From JBBCJT01 sp037190665 (GTDB taxonomy: Bacteria > Pseudomonadota > Alphaproteobacteria > Acetobacterales > Acetobacteraceae): a DNA stretch of 30,253 nt. The DNA lies in contig JBBCJT010000168.1 in the NCBI GenBank assembly GCA_037190665.1, positions 1-30,253 of the forward strand, in the 5' to 3' direction. Positions 1 through 7,207 of the stretch are shown piece after piece. Each line of letters opens with the position of its first letter. Position 1 is the first letter of the stretch. The notes under the pieces are model-generated. The model saw only the letters and a list, made by a program, of their open reading frames with translations, was not told the DNA's origin and made no database searches. Both the position numbers and the translations under genes were made by a program.

Positions 1-1595
1 GTGATGTAGAGGACGAGATGCCCCATCCGCGCCAGCGCGCGCGCCAGATGCTGCGGGCGCTGGGCATAGGGAAACAGGAAGTCGACGGTCGAGAAGAGAA
101 CGAAGGTCTTCCTGCCGTCCCTGGCGTGGAGCTGGGCGATCGAGTGGGACAGAGAACGATGCCGGAAGCGGGCGACCCGCGGCAGAACCAGCCGCGCATA
201 AAGGGCGCGGAACAGCAGGCGGGGCCCGCCTTCGCGGAACAGGCGAAGCGCGCTGGCGAGTTTCCAGCGGAGGCGCGTCAGGCTGTTCGGTGTCATGGGC
301 GGATGGGTCCCCGTGCCGCTCGGCCGGCAGCGCCGCTGAGGTGAGGCGACGTGCCAATGCGATGAAGTGGTCTGCGTGCTTTGTTCATCAGGTCCGGCCG
401 TGCGCGTCGCCGCCGTTGCCGCGTTCCGCCCGTCGCGCGCGCGGAGATCCCACACGCGGGCGTCCGCTTCGCTTGGAGCTTCGATCGTGGCCAGCGCGGC
501 CCGTGCGATGCCGGATTCGACGGGACGCAGCGTGGCCAGCGCCTCGCAGTAGCCGCGCCACACCTGATCCTCGTTGCGATGAAGCTCCACCCAGCGCCGG
601 TGGCGATACGGGGCATCGTCACGCGCGAGGCACCGGAACTCCTCGCGAAGGTCGCGGGAGGAAAGGGTCGCCATGCCACGGCCCGAGAAGTTGGCGAATG
701 CCGCCCGCTGCAGCCGCTCCGCGTCGAGCAGCCCCTTGACCCCGTCGTAGCCGACAAGAAGGCACGGCCTGCCCAGCGCCGCCGCTTCGAGCAGCACGCG
801 TCCCATGCCGGCCACGCCGGCATAGGACGGCAGCAGCGATCCCAGATTGTCGCGCCAGCCGAGCCAGCGCACGAAGCCGGCCCTGTCGGGGCGTCGCTGC
901 AGCGTCTGCCTCAGTGCCGGCATGGCAGGGCCGTCGCCGCAGATGTGCAGCTCACCGACATCCGCGGGGTCGATCTTGTCGATCAGGTCGAGCAGGCCGC
1001 GGAGCTTCGCCTCGTCGATCCGCCCTGCCCACAGCCACCGCCGATGGGTCGGCGCCGCATCGGCATCCGCGCATGGCGGAAGGGCGACCGCATTGGGCAG
1101 GATTTCCGGCATGCAGGGACCGGCTTCACGGCACAGCGCGGCGAGTTCCTCGGAAACGCAGAGGACGCGGCTCGCCTCGGCCAGCACGCCATATCGCAGC
1201 AACGACCCGTTCAGGTCGCTGTCCGCGGCCGGCTGCAGCGAATCCGGCCCGTGGATCGTGGCCAGCAGGGGCAGCCCGTTCCGCTGCGCCGCCAGCAGGC
1301 CGACGGACAGGCTGAAGAACGGATGCGCGTGGATAACGGTCACACCCTGCGCGCGGATGAAGGTGTCCAGCCGGTCGAGTGTCCGCAGGAGATCGGCGCA
1401 GGAGGCGTCTGCTCCCATCCGCAGGCCGCCGAGCGCCGCCGCGAAAGCGCGGCGGATGTCCTCCGTCAGGGCGGACCCGGTCGCGAGCACCATCTCCACG
1501 CCGCGCTCCGCCAGCGCGCGCCTCTGCCCAAGGATCTGCGTCTCCAGACCGCCGCGCGAGAAGTGCTCGCTCAGCACGAGAATGCGCGGGGTCAT
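1..1595 (-). CDS. Glycosyltransferase (GT4-like) fused in frame to the N-terminus of a second glycosyltransferase, partial
   Basis: Starts at ATG 1595, 42 bases after the wecB stop on the same strand, and stays open to the window edge. The first ~390 residues look like a complete GT-B glycosyltransferase: an N-terminal SEHFSRGGLETQ acceptor-side loop, ILPNAVALPP at the hinge, then WAGRIDEAKLRG, LHICGDGPAMPAL and GRVLLEAAALGRPCLL in the nucleotide-sugar domain. The first Glu of the usual E-x7-E pair appears to be Ala. A low-complexity linker (codons 419-297) follows, then, in the same frame from ATG 296, a second glycosyltransferase N-terminus with VLFSTVDFLFPYAQRPQHLA and ARMGHLVLYI. The role is inferred as sugar transfer in capsule, EPS or lipid-linked glycan synthesis; the sugar and acceptor are unknown. 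The second part could be a separate gene whose upstream neighbour has lost its stop. Family call is firm, one polypeptide less so. Confidence 0.8.
   Translation of the reverse strand, partial: MTPRILVLSEHFSRGGLETQILGQRRALAERGVEMVLATGSALTEDIRRAFAAALGGLRMGADASCADLLRTLDRLDTFIRAQGVTVIHAHPFFSLSVGLLAAQRNGLPLLATIHGPDSLQPAADSDLNGSLLRYGVLAEASRVLCVSEELAALCREAGPCMPEILPNAVALPPCADADAAPTHRRWLWAGRIDEAKLRGLLDLIDKIDPADVGELHICGDGPAMPALRQTLQRRPDRAGFVRWLGWRDNLGSLLPSYAGVAGMGRVLLEAAALGRPCLLVGYDGVKGLLDAERLQRAAFANFSGRGMATLSSRDLREEFRCLARDDAPYRHRRWVELHRNEDQVWRGYCEALATLRPVESGIARAALATIEAPSEADARVWDLRARDGRNAATAATRTAGPDEQSTQTTSSHWHVASPQRRCRPSGTGTHPPMTPNSLTRLRWKLASALRLFREGGPRLLFRALYARLVLPRVARFRHRSLSHSIAQLHARDGRKTFVLFSTVDFLFPYAQRPQHLARALARMGHLVLYI
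297..419 (-). other. Stop-free linker between the two glycosyltransferase domains
   Basis: 41 codons with no stop join the two domains. 12 of the 41 end in A or T, more than in the flanking domains, and the translation (T, Q, S, P, R rich) has no recognisable fold. A TGA at 390-388 lies in one other frame and an ATG at 388-386 in the remaining frame. It resembles a former intergenic spacer that is now read through, or one holding an unseen indel. Confidence 0.55.
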
Positions 1596-1637
1596 GATGC
1601 GGGAAGCACGGCCGTGGACAGCAACAGGGATCGCGGT

Positions 1638-2792
1638 TCAGACCGCGGCCAGCGCGCGCGCATCCGTGCGGGCGAAGGGGCGGGTGATGCGCTCCGCCAC
1701 GATGTCCGCGATCCGTTCGGCCGCCCTGCCATCCCCGTACGGGGAAATACCCTTGGCCATGTCGTTGTAGGCGGCCGGATCGGTCAGCAGGCGGGAGACT
1801 TCCGCGACGATGCGGAACGGATCGGTGCCGATCAGCCGTGCCACGCCGAGGTCGACCGCTTCCGGCCGCTCCGTCTCGTTGCGCAGGACCAGCACCGGCT
1901 TGCCGAGCGCGGGCGCTTCTTCCTGAAGGCCGCCGCTGTCGGTCAGCACCAGCGTGGCGCGCTGCATGACGCCGACCAGCGTTTCGTAATCGAGCGGCCG
2001 CAGCAGCCGGACCTGCCCGCAATCGCCCAGCATCGCTTCCGCCGTCTCGCGGATGTTCGGGTTCGGGTGCACGGGAAACACGACGGTCAGCGCGGGAAAG
2101 GCCGCGCAGAGAGACCGCACCGCCCGCAGGACGTTCTTCGTCGGCGCGCCGAAATTCTCCCGCCGGTGCATCGTCATCAGCATCACCGGCCCGTCCTCCG
2201 GCAGCGCGAGGTCGGGCGGTTGGCCGCGCCTTGCCACGGCCAGCAGCGCGTCGATCACCGTGTTGCCCGTCACGTGGATGGTCGCCTCGGTGATGCCCTC
2301 GCGCAGCAGCGCCTGCCGCGCGCCTTCGGTCGGTGCGAAGTTCAGCGCCGCCACCCGGCTGGCGACGATGCGGTTGAACTCCTCGGGAAAGGGATGGCCG
2401 AGGTCGCCGGTTCGCAGCCCCGCCTCGACATGGCCGAACGGGATGCGCCGGTGGAAGCACGCGACCGCGGCGGCCATCACCGTCGTCGTGTCCCCCTGCG
2501 CGAGGACGATCGCGGGTGCGTGCCGCGCCAGCAGCGGATCGAGCGCCTCCAGCAGCCGCCCGGTGAGGGCGGACAGCGCTTGGTCCGGGCGCATCACGTC
2601 GAGATCGACATCGCCGCCCAGGCCGAAGCCGGACAGCGCCTGATGGAGCAGGTCACGGTGCTGGCCGGTCAGCAGGATCCGCACCGAGATCCCGGGCCGG
2701 GCGCGGAGCGCCTGGATCACGGGCGCCATCTTGATCGCCTCGGGCCGTGTCCCGATCACGCAGGCGACCCTCGGCAGAACCGACGAATGCAT
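1638..2792 (-). CDS. wecB: UDP-N-acetylglucosamine 2-epimerase (non-hydrolysing)
   Basis: Interconverts UDP-GlcNAc and UDP-ManNAc in the cytoplasm to supply ManNAc-type sugars for surface polysaccharide. The family motifs are all present, numbered from ATG 2792: GTRPEAIK at 14-21, QGDTTT with D101, GHVEAGLR with E123, HPFPEEFNR around 133-141, GNTVID, MTMHRREN with H209, FPVHPNPN, LTDSGGLQEE and RNETERPE. The length of 384 aa matches the family. A TTG 12 bases upstream (2804) would add MWGV, but ATG 2792 has GGGG seven bases ahead and is preferred. The glycosyltransferase gene follows 42 bases downstream, so the two probably form an operon. An AT-rich island directly upstream may hold the promoter. 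Confidence 0.95.
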   Translation of the reverse strand: MHSSVLPRVACVIGTRPEAIKMAPVIQALRARPGISVRILLTGQHRDLLHQALSGFGLGGDVDLDVMRPDQALSALTGRLLEALDPLLARHAPAIVLAQGDTTTVMAAAVACFHRRIPFGHVEAGLRTGDLGHPFPEEFNRIVASRVAALNFAPTEGARQALLREGITEATIHVTGNTVIDALLAVARRGQPPDLALPEDGPVMLMTMHRRENFGAPTKNVLRAVRSLCAAFPALTVVFPVHPNPNIRETAEAMLGDCGQVRLLRPLDYETLVGVMQRATLVLTDSGGLQEEAPALGKPVLVLRNETERPEAVDLGVARLIGTDPFRIVAEVSRLLTDPAAYNDMAKGISPYGDGRAAERIADIVAERITRPFARTDARALAAV

Positions 2793-2802
2793 GACGCCCC
2801 AC

Positions 2803-2820
2803 AATACAGTATACTATAGA
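2803..2820 (-). promoter_or_regulatory. AT-rich island with palindrome, candidate wecB promoter
   Basis: In the 53-base gap between the mtgA stop and wecB, a short A/T-only-like patch stands out in GC-rich DNA. It contains the 8-bp palindrome AGTATACT (2808-2815) and, on the minus strand, TATAGT and TATACT, which resemble a -10 box. No convincing -35 is spaced correctly, so this is a tentative promoter or operator. Confidence 0.4.
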
Positions 2821-2845
2821 GGTACTGGTAATCCGGATGGCCCTG

Positions 2846-3547
2846 TCAGGGCAAGGGCGGCCCCGCGCACGCGAGCAGCGGGCCGAGCTGGCTCATCCGC
2901 AGCATGATGATCTCGGCCCGCCGCGCCGTCTGCGCCCCCGGCCGCTGCGGCGAACGTTCTAGCGGGTTGGGCAGCACCGCCGCCAGCAGCGCGGCCTCGA
3001 CCTGCGTCAGCCGGCGCGCGGGCTTGCCGAAGAAGGCGCGCGCGGCGGCCTCGGCGCCGTAGATGCCGGGGCCGAACTCGACGATGTTGAGATAGACCTC
3101 CAGCACGCGCTGCCGGGGCCACAGCAGGGCCACCTGCGGCGTCAGCCACGCCTCGATCACCTTGCGCAAAGGATCGCGGCCGGGCCAGAGGAACAGGTTC
3201 TTCGCCGTCTGCATCGTGATGGTGCTGGCGCCGCGCGGACGGTCGCCATCCCACCAGCGCGCCAGCTCCGTGCGCAGCGCCTGCGTGTCGAAGCCCAGCA
3301 TCTGCTCGCAGAAGAAATTGTCCTCGGCGGCGATCACCGCCTGCGGCAGGGCCGGCGCGATCGCCTCCAGCGCCACCCAGTCGCGGTCGATCCCGTGACC
3401 CTGCACCGCGCGGATCGCCATCAGCGGCGTGATCGGCACGGGCGCGAAGCGGAACAGCAGGATCACGGCGAGCGGGCCGGCCAGCGCGATCAGCAGCGCG
3501 CGGCGGAGCAGCCGACGCAGGGGCGGGGAGGTGCGCGAGGTCGCCAT
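2846..3547 (-). CDS. mtgA: Monofunctional biosynthetic peptidoglycan transglycosylase
   Basis: GT51 enzyme that polymerises lipid II into glycan strands at the periplasmic face of the inner membrane. From ATG 3547 the protein is 233 aa. One N-terminal membrane anchor spans about residues 16-34 after an Arg-rich start. The catalytic motif AAEDNFF has E75, and STITMQTAKNLFLW, a QRVLEVYLN segment with the second Glu, FGPGIYGAEAAA and FFGKPA follow. There is no transpeptidase domain. An in-frame ATG at 3571 would add eight residues, but its purine tract is too close to the start; ATG 3547 has GGGGCGG upstream. It is divergent from xseA across a perfect palindrome and lies upstream of wecB on the same strand. 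Confidence 0.93.
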   Translation of the reverse strand: MATSRTSPPLRRLLRRALLIALAGPLAVILLFRFAPVPITPLMAIRAVQGHGIDRDWVALEAIAPALPQAVIAAEDNFFCEQMLGFDTQALRTELARWWDGDRPRGASTITMQTAKNLFLWPGRDPLRKVIEAWLTPQVALLWPRQRVLEVYLNIVEFGPGIYGAEAAARAFFGKPARRLTQVEAALLAAVLPNPLERSPQRPGAQTARRAEIIMLRMSQLGPLLACAGPPLP

Positions 3548-3585
3548 CCGGTACCGCCCCGACTGGAGCATTTTCCGCTACGTGG

Positions 3586-3609
3586 AGCCGGCACCGGCCG
3601 GTGCCGGCT
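3586..3609. repeat. 24-bp perfect palindrome between mtgA and xseA
   Basis: Both arms match completely (AGCCGGCACCGG and its reverse complement) with no loop, flanked by TTTTC at 3571-3575 and GAAAA at 3614-3618. It has no T-run on either strand, so a plain rho-independent terminator is unlikely. The position between divergent genes suits an operator or a cruciform-forming spacer, but the function is unknown. Confidence 0.75.
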
Positions 3610-3638
3610 GATCGAAAAGGCTCTAGCATCCGCCCCGC

Positions 3639-5006
3639 ATGGACGAAACCCGCCCCACCAACGTTCCCGAGTACTCCGTCGCCGAGATCGCCGGCGCCGT
3701 GCGCCGCACGCTGGAAGGCGCGTTCGGCCGCGTGCGCGTGCGCGGCGAGATCACCGAGCTGCGCCGCTATCCATCGGGTCACATCTACCTCGCGCTCAAG
3801 GACGAGAACGCGAAGCTGAAGGCGGTGATCTGGAAATCCGCCGTCTCGCGGCTGGGGCTGAAGCCGGAGGACGGGATCGAGGTCATCGCGTCCGGCCGCA
3901 TCACCACCTACGGCGACCGCAGCGAGTACCAGCTCCAGATCGACCGGCTGGAATACGCGGGCGAGGGCGCGCTGCTCGCGCGGATCGAGGCGCTGCGCAA
4001 GCGGCTCGCCGAGGAGGGACTGTTCGACGAGGCGCGCAAGCGCCGCATCCCGCGCCTGCCGGCGCTGGTCGGCGTGGTCAGCAGCGAGAAGGGCGCGGTG
4101 ATCCAGGACATCCGCACCACCATCGCCCGCCGCTTCCCGCGCCCGGTGCTGCTGTGGCCGGTGCCGGTGCAGGGCGAGGGCGCGGCGGAGCGGATCGCGC
4201 GCGCCATCGCCGCCTTCTCCGCCCTGCCGCAGGGCGATCCGCTGCGGCCGGACGTGCTGATCGTCGCGCGCGGCGGCGGCAGCCTGGAAGACCTGATGGC
4301 CTTCAACGACGAGGCGGTGGTGCGCGCGGCCGCCGCCTGCACCATCCCGCTGATCTCGGCGGTGGGGCATGAGACGGACACGACGCTGATCGACTTCGCG
4401 TCGGATCGCCGCGCGCCGACGCCGACCGCGGCGGCGGAGCTTGCCGTGCCGTCGCGGATCGAACTGCTCGATACCGTGTCGCATTGCGGGGCGCGGCTCG
4501 CCTCCTCGCTCAGCCGCCTGCTCTCCGCCGCGAAGCTGCGGCTGCGGGAGGCGGAGCGGCACCTGCCCGACCTGCCGGCGCTGCTGCGGGAGGCGCGGCA
4601 GCGGCTCGACGACCGGGCCGAACGCCACGCCAACGCGCTGCCCGCCTTCATCGCCGCGCGCCGCGCGACGCTGGACCGGCTCGCCGGCCGGCTGCCGCAT
4701 CCGCGCGAACGCATCGCCGCGGGCTCCGCGGCGCTGTCGCTCGCCACGACGAAGCTGGCGGCGGAGACGCGCGCGCTGCTGCGCGAGGCCCGCACCGCAA
4801 CCGCCAATCTTGGCGCGCGGCTGGAGGCGGTGTCCTACGAGCGCGTGCTCGCCCGCGGCTTCGTGCTGGTGGAGGACGCGCGCGGCCACCCCGTCACCAC
4901 CGCCGCCACGGTGAAGCCCGGCGCGCGGCTGTCGCTGCACTTCACCGACGGCAAGCGGGGCGTGACGGCCGATCGCGGCCCGGCGGCGCAGGGCACGCTG
5001 CTGTGA
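3639..5006 (+). CDS. xseA: Exodeoxyribonuclease VII large subunit
   Basis: Catalytic subunit of exonuclease VII, which degrades single-stranded DNA from both ends to acid-soluble oligonucleotides in DNA repair. The N-terminal OB fold covers about residues 11-108 (RGEITELRRYPSGHIYLALK). The central nuclease domain has GVVSSEKGAVIQDI at 145-158, ARGGGSLEDL at 210-219 and GHETDTTLIDFASDRRAPTP at 243-262. A long Arg/Ala/Leu-rich helical C-terminal part, probably the XseB-binding coiled coil, follows. At 455 aa it is a normal length. ATG 3639 is the first plausible start; I see no strong Shine-Dalgarno. The small subunit xseB is not in this window. The next gene starts at or within the stop codon. 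Confidence 0.96.
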   Translation: MDETRPTNVPEYSVAEIAGAVRRTLEGAFGRVRVRGEITELRRYPSGHIYLALKDENAKLKAVIWKSAVSRLGLKPEDGIEVIASGRITTYGDRSEYQLQIDRLEYAGEGALLARIEALRKRLAEEGLFDEARKRRIPRLPALVGVVSSEKGAVIQDIRTTIARRFPRPVLLWPVPVQGEGAAERIARAIAAFSALPQGDPLRPDVLIVARGGGSLEDLMAFNDEAVVRAAAACTIPLISAVGHETDTTLIDFASDRRAPTPTAAAELAVPSRIELLDTVSHCGARLASSLSRLLSAAKLRLREAERHLPDLPALLREARQRLDDRAERHANALPAFIAARRATLDRLAGRLPHPRERIAAGSAALSLATTKLAAETRALLREARTATANLGARLEAVSYERVLARGFVLVEDARGHPVTTAATVKPGARLSLHFTDGKRGVTADRGPAAQGTLL

Positions 5007-5425
5007 GCCGCATGCTCGACGAGGCGACCGCCGCGCGGGTGCGCGACACCTTCGCGCGCCAGCCGTTCACCGTGTCCTCCGGGATGCGGCTTATCCAGAT
5101 CGGGCCGGGCCTCGCGGAGATCGCGCTCCCCGCCCGCGAGGACCTGCTGCAGCATCACGGCCACGTCCATGGCGGCGTGGTCTCGGCCCTCGCCGACACG
5201 GCCGGCGGCTTCGCGGCCTACACGCTGTTTCCGGACGGCAGCGAGATCCTCACGGTGGAATACAAGATCAACTTCCTCGCCCCGGCGCGCGGCGACCTGC
5301 TCGGGCGCGGGCGGGTGACGAAGGCGGGGCGGACGCTGACGGTCACGCAGGTGGAGGTCCTGGCGGGCGACACGCTCTGCGCCACCTGCCAGCAGACGCT
5401 GATCCGGCTCGACCGGCGGGGCTGA
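5003..5425 (+). CDS. PaaI-family hotdog thioesterase
   Basis: Predicted acyl-CoA thioesterase of the hotdog fold. The diagnostic HHGHVHGGVVSALADTA motif lies in the first half, at about residues 50-65, followed by a beta-rich half with TVEYKINFLAPARGDLLGRG. The 140-aa length fits the PaaI/YdiI group. GTG 5003 overlaps the xseA stop (GTGA) and suggests translational coupling; ATG 5012 is an equally possible start three codons later. The substrate cannot be read from sequence. No phenylacetate genes are nearby, so a paa role should not be assumed. Confidence 0.88.
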   Translation: MSRMLDEATAARVRDTFARQPFTVSSGMRLIQIGPGLAEIALPAREDLLQHHGHVHGGVVSALADTAGGFAAYTLFPDGSEILTVEYKINFLAPARGDLLGRGRVTKAGRTLTVTQVEVLAGDTLCATCQQTLIRLDRRG

Positions 5426-5486
5426 CCACCGCGGCGTCACAGCTTTGCTGCGCGCCAGACGGGCGTGCGGCCCCTATCACACCACC

Positions 5487-5789
5487 ATGAAGAGCAAGGC
5501 AGGCGGCGCGGTGCTGGCGATTCTCATGCTGGCGCTGGCGGGATGCTCCGGCATGAGCGAGCGCGAGCAGCGGACGCTGAGCGGTGGCGCGATCGGCGCG
5601 GCCGGCGGTGCCGCGATCGGCGCGCTCACGGGCGGGTCGATGCTGCTGGGCGGTGTGATCGGTGGCGCGGGTGGCGCCGTGGTTGGTGCGCTGACCACGC
5701 CCTCGCGCTCCTCCGCCCGGCCACGCGCGGCGGCACCCGCGCCGGCCCGTGCGCCGGCGCCCGCGCCGGCGGAAGGCGTGGATCTCTAG
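5487..5789 (+). CDS. Small glycine-zipper lipoprotein
   Basis: 100-aa exported lipoprotein. MKSKAGGAVLAILMLALAGC is a signal peptide ending in a lipobox (LAGC, Cys at residue 20), so signal peptidase II processing and lipid attachment are expected. The next ~45 residues are a glycine zipper with repeated GGAIGAAGG and GGVIGGAGG, of the kind that inserts in or packs against membranes (compare SlyB, OmpA-like and YMGG proteins). The C-terminal tail is Ala/Pro-rich (PAPARAPAPAPA). The specific function is unknown. It lies 61 bases after the thioesterase gene. Confidence 0.82.
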   Translation: MKSKAGGAVLAILMLALAGCSGMSEREQRTLSGGAIGAAGGAAIGALTGGSMLLGGVIGGAGGAVVGALTTPSRSSARPRAAAPAPARAPAPAPAEGVDL

Positions 5790-5808
5790 GATCGGCAGGC
5801 GGGGTCGG

Positions 5809-5832
5809 CCCTCTCCCGCACACGCGAGAGGG
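5809..5832. repeat. REP-like palindrome, copy 1
   Basis: CCCTCTC (5809-5815) pairs with GAGAGGG (5826-5832) around a 10-base loop. It is a degenerate member of the family found at 13.37, 15.17, 15.27, 23.42, 24.60 and 24.70 kb. It sits just after the lipoprotein stop and may also act as a transcript 3' end. Confidence 0.65.
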
Positions 5833-5895
5833 AGGAGGTCGCAACCGCCCCGGAAAGCGCCCGTTTCCCGGCCGGCGGATCGTCGGCAGATTTGA

Positions 5896-5930
5896 CAGTC
5901 GTCTTGCCTCGCCCGCCTGCGTCGCGACTG
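5896..5930 (+). promoter_or_regulatory. Inverted repeat upstream of the sigma-54 promoter, possible activator site
   Basis: CAGTCG (5896-5901) and CGACTG (5925-5930) form separated inverted arms about 50-80 bases before the predicted transcription start. That is a usual place for an NtrC-family enhancer-binding protein. Six-base arms are short, so this is only a candidate. Confidence 0.3.
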
Positions 5931-5951
5931 AAAGCCCGGTTCCGCAACGAT

Positions 5952-5967
5952 TGGCACGGCCATTGCT
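5952..5967 (+). promoter_or_regulatory. Sigma-54 (RpoN) promoter of the PEP-CTERM gene
   Basis: TGGCACGGCCATTGCT matches the sigma-54 consensus TGGCAC-N5-TTGCW at every defined position. The essential GG (5953-5954, -24) and GC (5965-5966, -12) are exactly 10 bases apart. Transcription would begin near 5978, leaving a leader of about 54 bases with GGGGGAAA ahead of ATG 6032. Sigma-54 promoters need an ATP-dependent enhancer-binding activator; none is encoded in this window. Confidence 0.8.
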
Positions 5968-6031
5968 TCGCCCCTGCCGAAACGCGCTGACCCACATGGG
6001 CGGCGCAGAAGAGGGACTGGGGGAAATCCGA

Positions 6032-6784
6032 ATGCGCCGTCTGCTTCTTGCTTCCGCCGCCACGCTGGGCTTCGCGGCCACCGCGATGGCCGCGCCGACC
6101 GTGCTCGTCACCTACGAGGCGGCGGGCGTGCAGAACACCACCGCCGGCTTCGACTACAAGGGCGTGGAGACGTTCAACAGCCGCAGCGTCGGGGCCAACC
6201 AGAACTTCTCCACCGACTACGGCACCACCGGCCAGCCCAGCACCATCACCGGCAGCTACAGCGGCGTCGATATCTACGCGGCCGACGTCTACGGCGGGTC
6301 GAACAACAGCAACTATGCCGTCACCTTCACGGGCGCCGGCTACAGCGTGCTGAACCTCGCCACCGACGGCGCGAACGGGATCAACTATTTCGGCTACTGG
6401 CTCTCGGCGCTGGATCCCGGCAACCGGCTGCAGCTGCTCAGCAATGGTGATGTGGTCTTCACCTTCGACCCGGCGGCGGTGATCAGCGCGATCGGCGCCT
6501 GCCCGAACGCCAGCAACCCCTACTGCGGCAACCCGGTCGCCGGTCCCAACCAGGGCGGCAACGCGGGCGAGCCCTATGTCTTCGTGAACTTCTTCGTCAC
6601 CGGCGGCACGATCGACGGTGTCCGCTTCTACGAGAACCCGCTGGGCGGCGGCTACGAGTCCGACAACCACACGGTCGGCTACTACCACACCACCAGCGGC
6701 ACCGGGGTCCCGGAGCCCGCGAGCCTGGCGCTGCTGGGCGTCGGCCTGCTCGGCCTCGGCGCCGCTTCCCGCCGCCGCCGCTGA
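6032..6784 (+). CDS. PEP-CTERM sorting-domain surface protein (exosortase substrate)
   Basis: 250-aa secreted protein. The N-terminal signal peptide covers about residues 1-22 (MRRLLLASAATLGF...AMA). The body is rich in Gly, Asn, Ser, Thr and Tyr with beta-strand-like segments. The C-terminus is a textbook PEP-CTERM tail: VPEPASLALLGVGLLGLG followed by an Arg cluster. Exosortase is expected to cut at the PEP motif and pass the protein to the surface or EPS matrix. The early VTYEAAGVQNTTAGF and GVETFNS resemble the Npun_F0296-type exosortase-dependent family, which I recall but cannot verify here. Two Cys (GACPNASNPYCGNP) may form a disulfide. GGGGGAAA upstream supports the start. It has its own sigma-54 promoter and a strong hairpin after the stop. 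No exosortase gene is in view. Confidence 0.93.
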   Translation: MRRLLLASAATLGFAATAMAAPTVLVTYEAAGVQNTTAGFDYKGVETFNSRSVGANQNFSTDYGTTGQPSTITGSYSGVDIYAADVYGGSNNSNYAVTFTGAGYSVLNLATDGANGINYFGYWLSALDPGNRLQLLSNGDVVFTFDPAAVISAIGACPNASNPYCGNPVAGPNQGGNAGEPYVFVNFFVTGGTIDGVRFYENPLGGGYESDNHTVGYYHTTSGTGVPEPASLALLGVGLLGLGAASRRRR

Positions 6785-6790
6785 CATCGA

Positions 6791-6810
6791 AGGGGGGCGT
6801 GAGCCCCCCT
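6791..6810. terminator. Hairpin terminator between convergent genes
   Basis: AGGGGGGC (6791-6798), loop GTGA, GCCCCCCT (6803-6810): an 8-bp perfect stem six bases after the PEP-CTERM stop, touching the stop codon of the facing XRE gene. There is no T-run, so it may be a weak bidirectional terminator or an RNA-end stabiliser. Confidence 0.65.
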
Positions 6811-7207
6811 ATCGCGCCCGCGCCGTCCGGCGGAGCTTCGGCTTCGCCGGCGGCTCCACCGCATCGAGCAGCGCGTGGATCGCGGCGACCAGTTCCGGCG
6901 TCAGCCGGCCGATATCCTGCGCGATGCGGTTGGCCAGCGCCGTCTGTTCCGGTGCGAGGCCGGCCGTGCGCACCGTGGGGTTCGGATGCGACAGCCGGGC
7001 GAGCTTCGCGAGCTCCTCGGCATCGTCCCAGATCAGGCCCAGGAACTCGTTCACCTGATGCACCAGCCCCGCGCTCGGCGCGCCGCGGCGGCCGTGCTCC
7101 AGCGCCGAGAGATAGGTGGGCGAGACGCGCAGCGCCTCGGCCAGGGCGGACAGCGTGATGCCGCGCTCCGCCCGCAGGGCCCGCAGCCGTGCGCCGAACG
7201 GGGTCAT
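6809..7207 (-). CDS. XRE-family helix-turn-helix transcriptional regulator
   Basis: 132-aa protein with an N-terminal lambda-repressor-type HTH: FGARLRALRAERGITLSALA then VSPTYLSALEHGRRG, residues ~3-40. About 90 helical residues follow (NEFLGLIWDDAEELAKLARL, then LANRIAQDIGRLTPELVAAI), which probably dimerise. ATG 7207 overlaps the Smr stop by four bases (ATGA), so the two are translationally coupled. Smr-XRE pairs are a familiar alphaproteobacterial arrangement, but the regulon is unknown. The C-terminus is basic (KPKLRRTARAR) and the stop touches the terminator hairpin. Confidence 0.9.
   Translation of the reverse strand: MTPFGARLRALRAERGITLSALAEALRVSPTYLSALEHGRRGAPSAGLVHQVNEFLGLIWDDAEELAKLARLSHPNPTVRTAGLAPEQTALANRIAQDIGRLTPELVAAIHALLDAVEPPAKPKLRRTARAR

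Noticed and set aside
353..390. TGA/ATG pair with ATGAACAAA as the start of a separate second glycosyltransferase
   Set aside because: That frame reaches a stop before the FSTVDFLFPYAQ motif, which lies in the frame of the upstream enzyme.
381..2819. An 800-codon plus-strand frame opposite wecB and the glycosyltransferase
   Set aside because: Antisense shadow: His/Arg/Gln-rich, no domain, fully covered by motif-bearing minus-strand genes.
3586..3609. Rho-independent terminator at the mtgA/xseA palindrome
   Set aside because: Both genes start there, neither ends, and no T-run follows on either strand.
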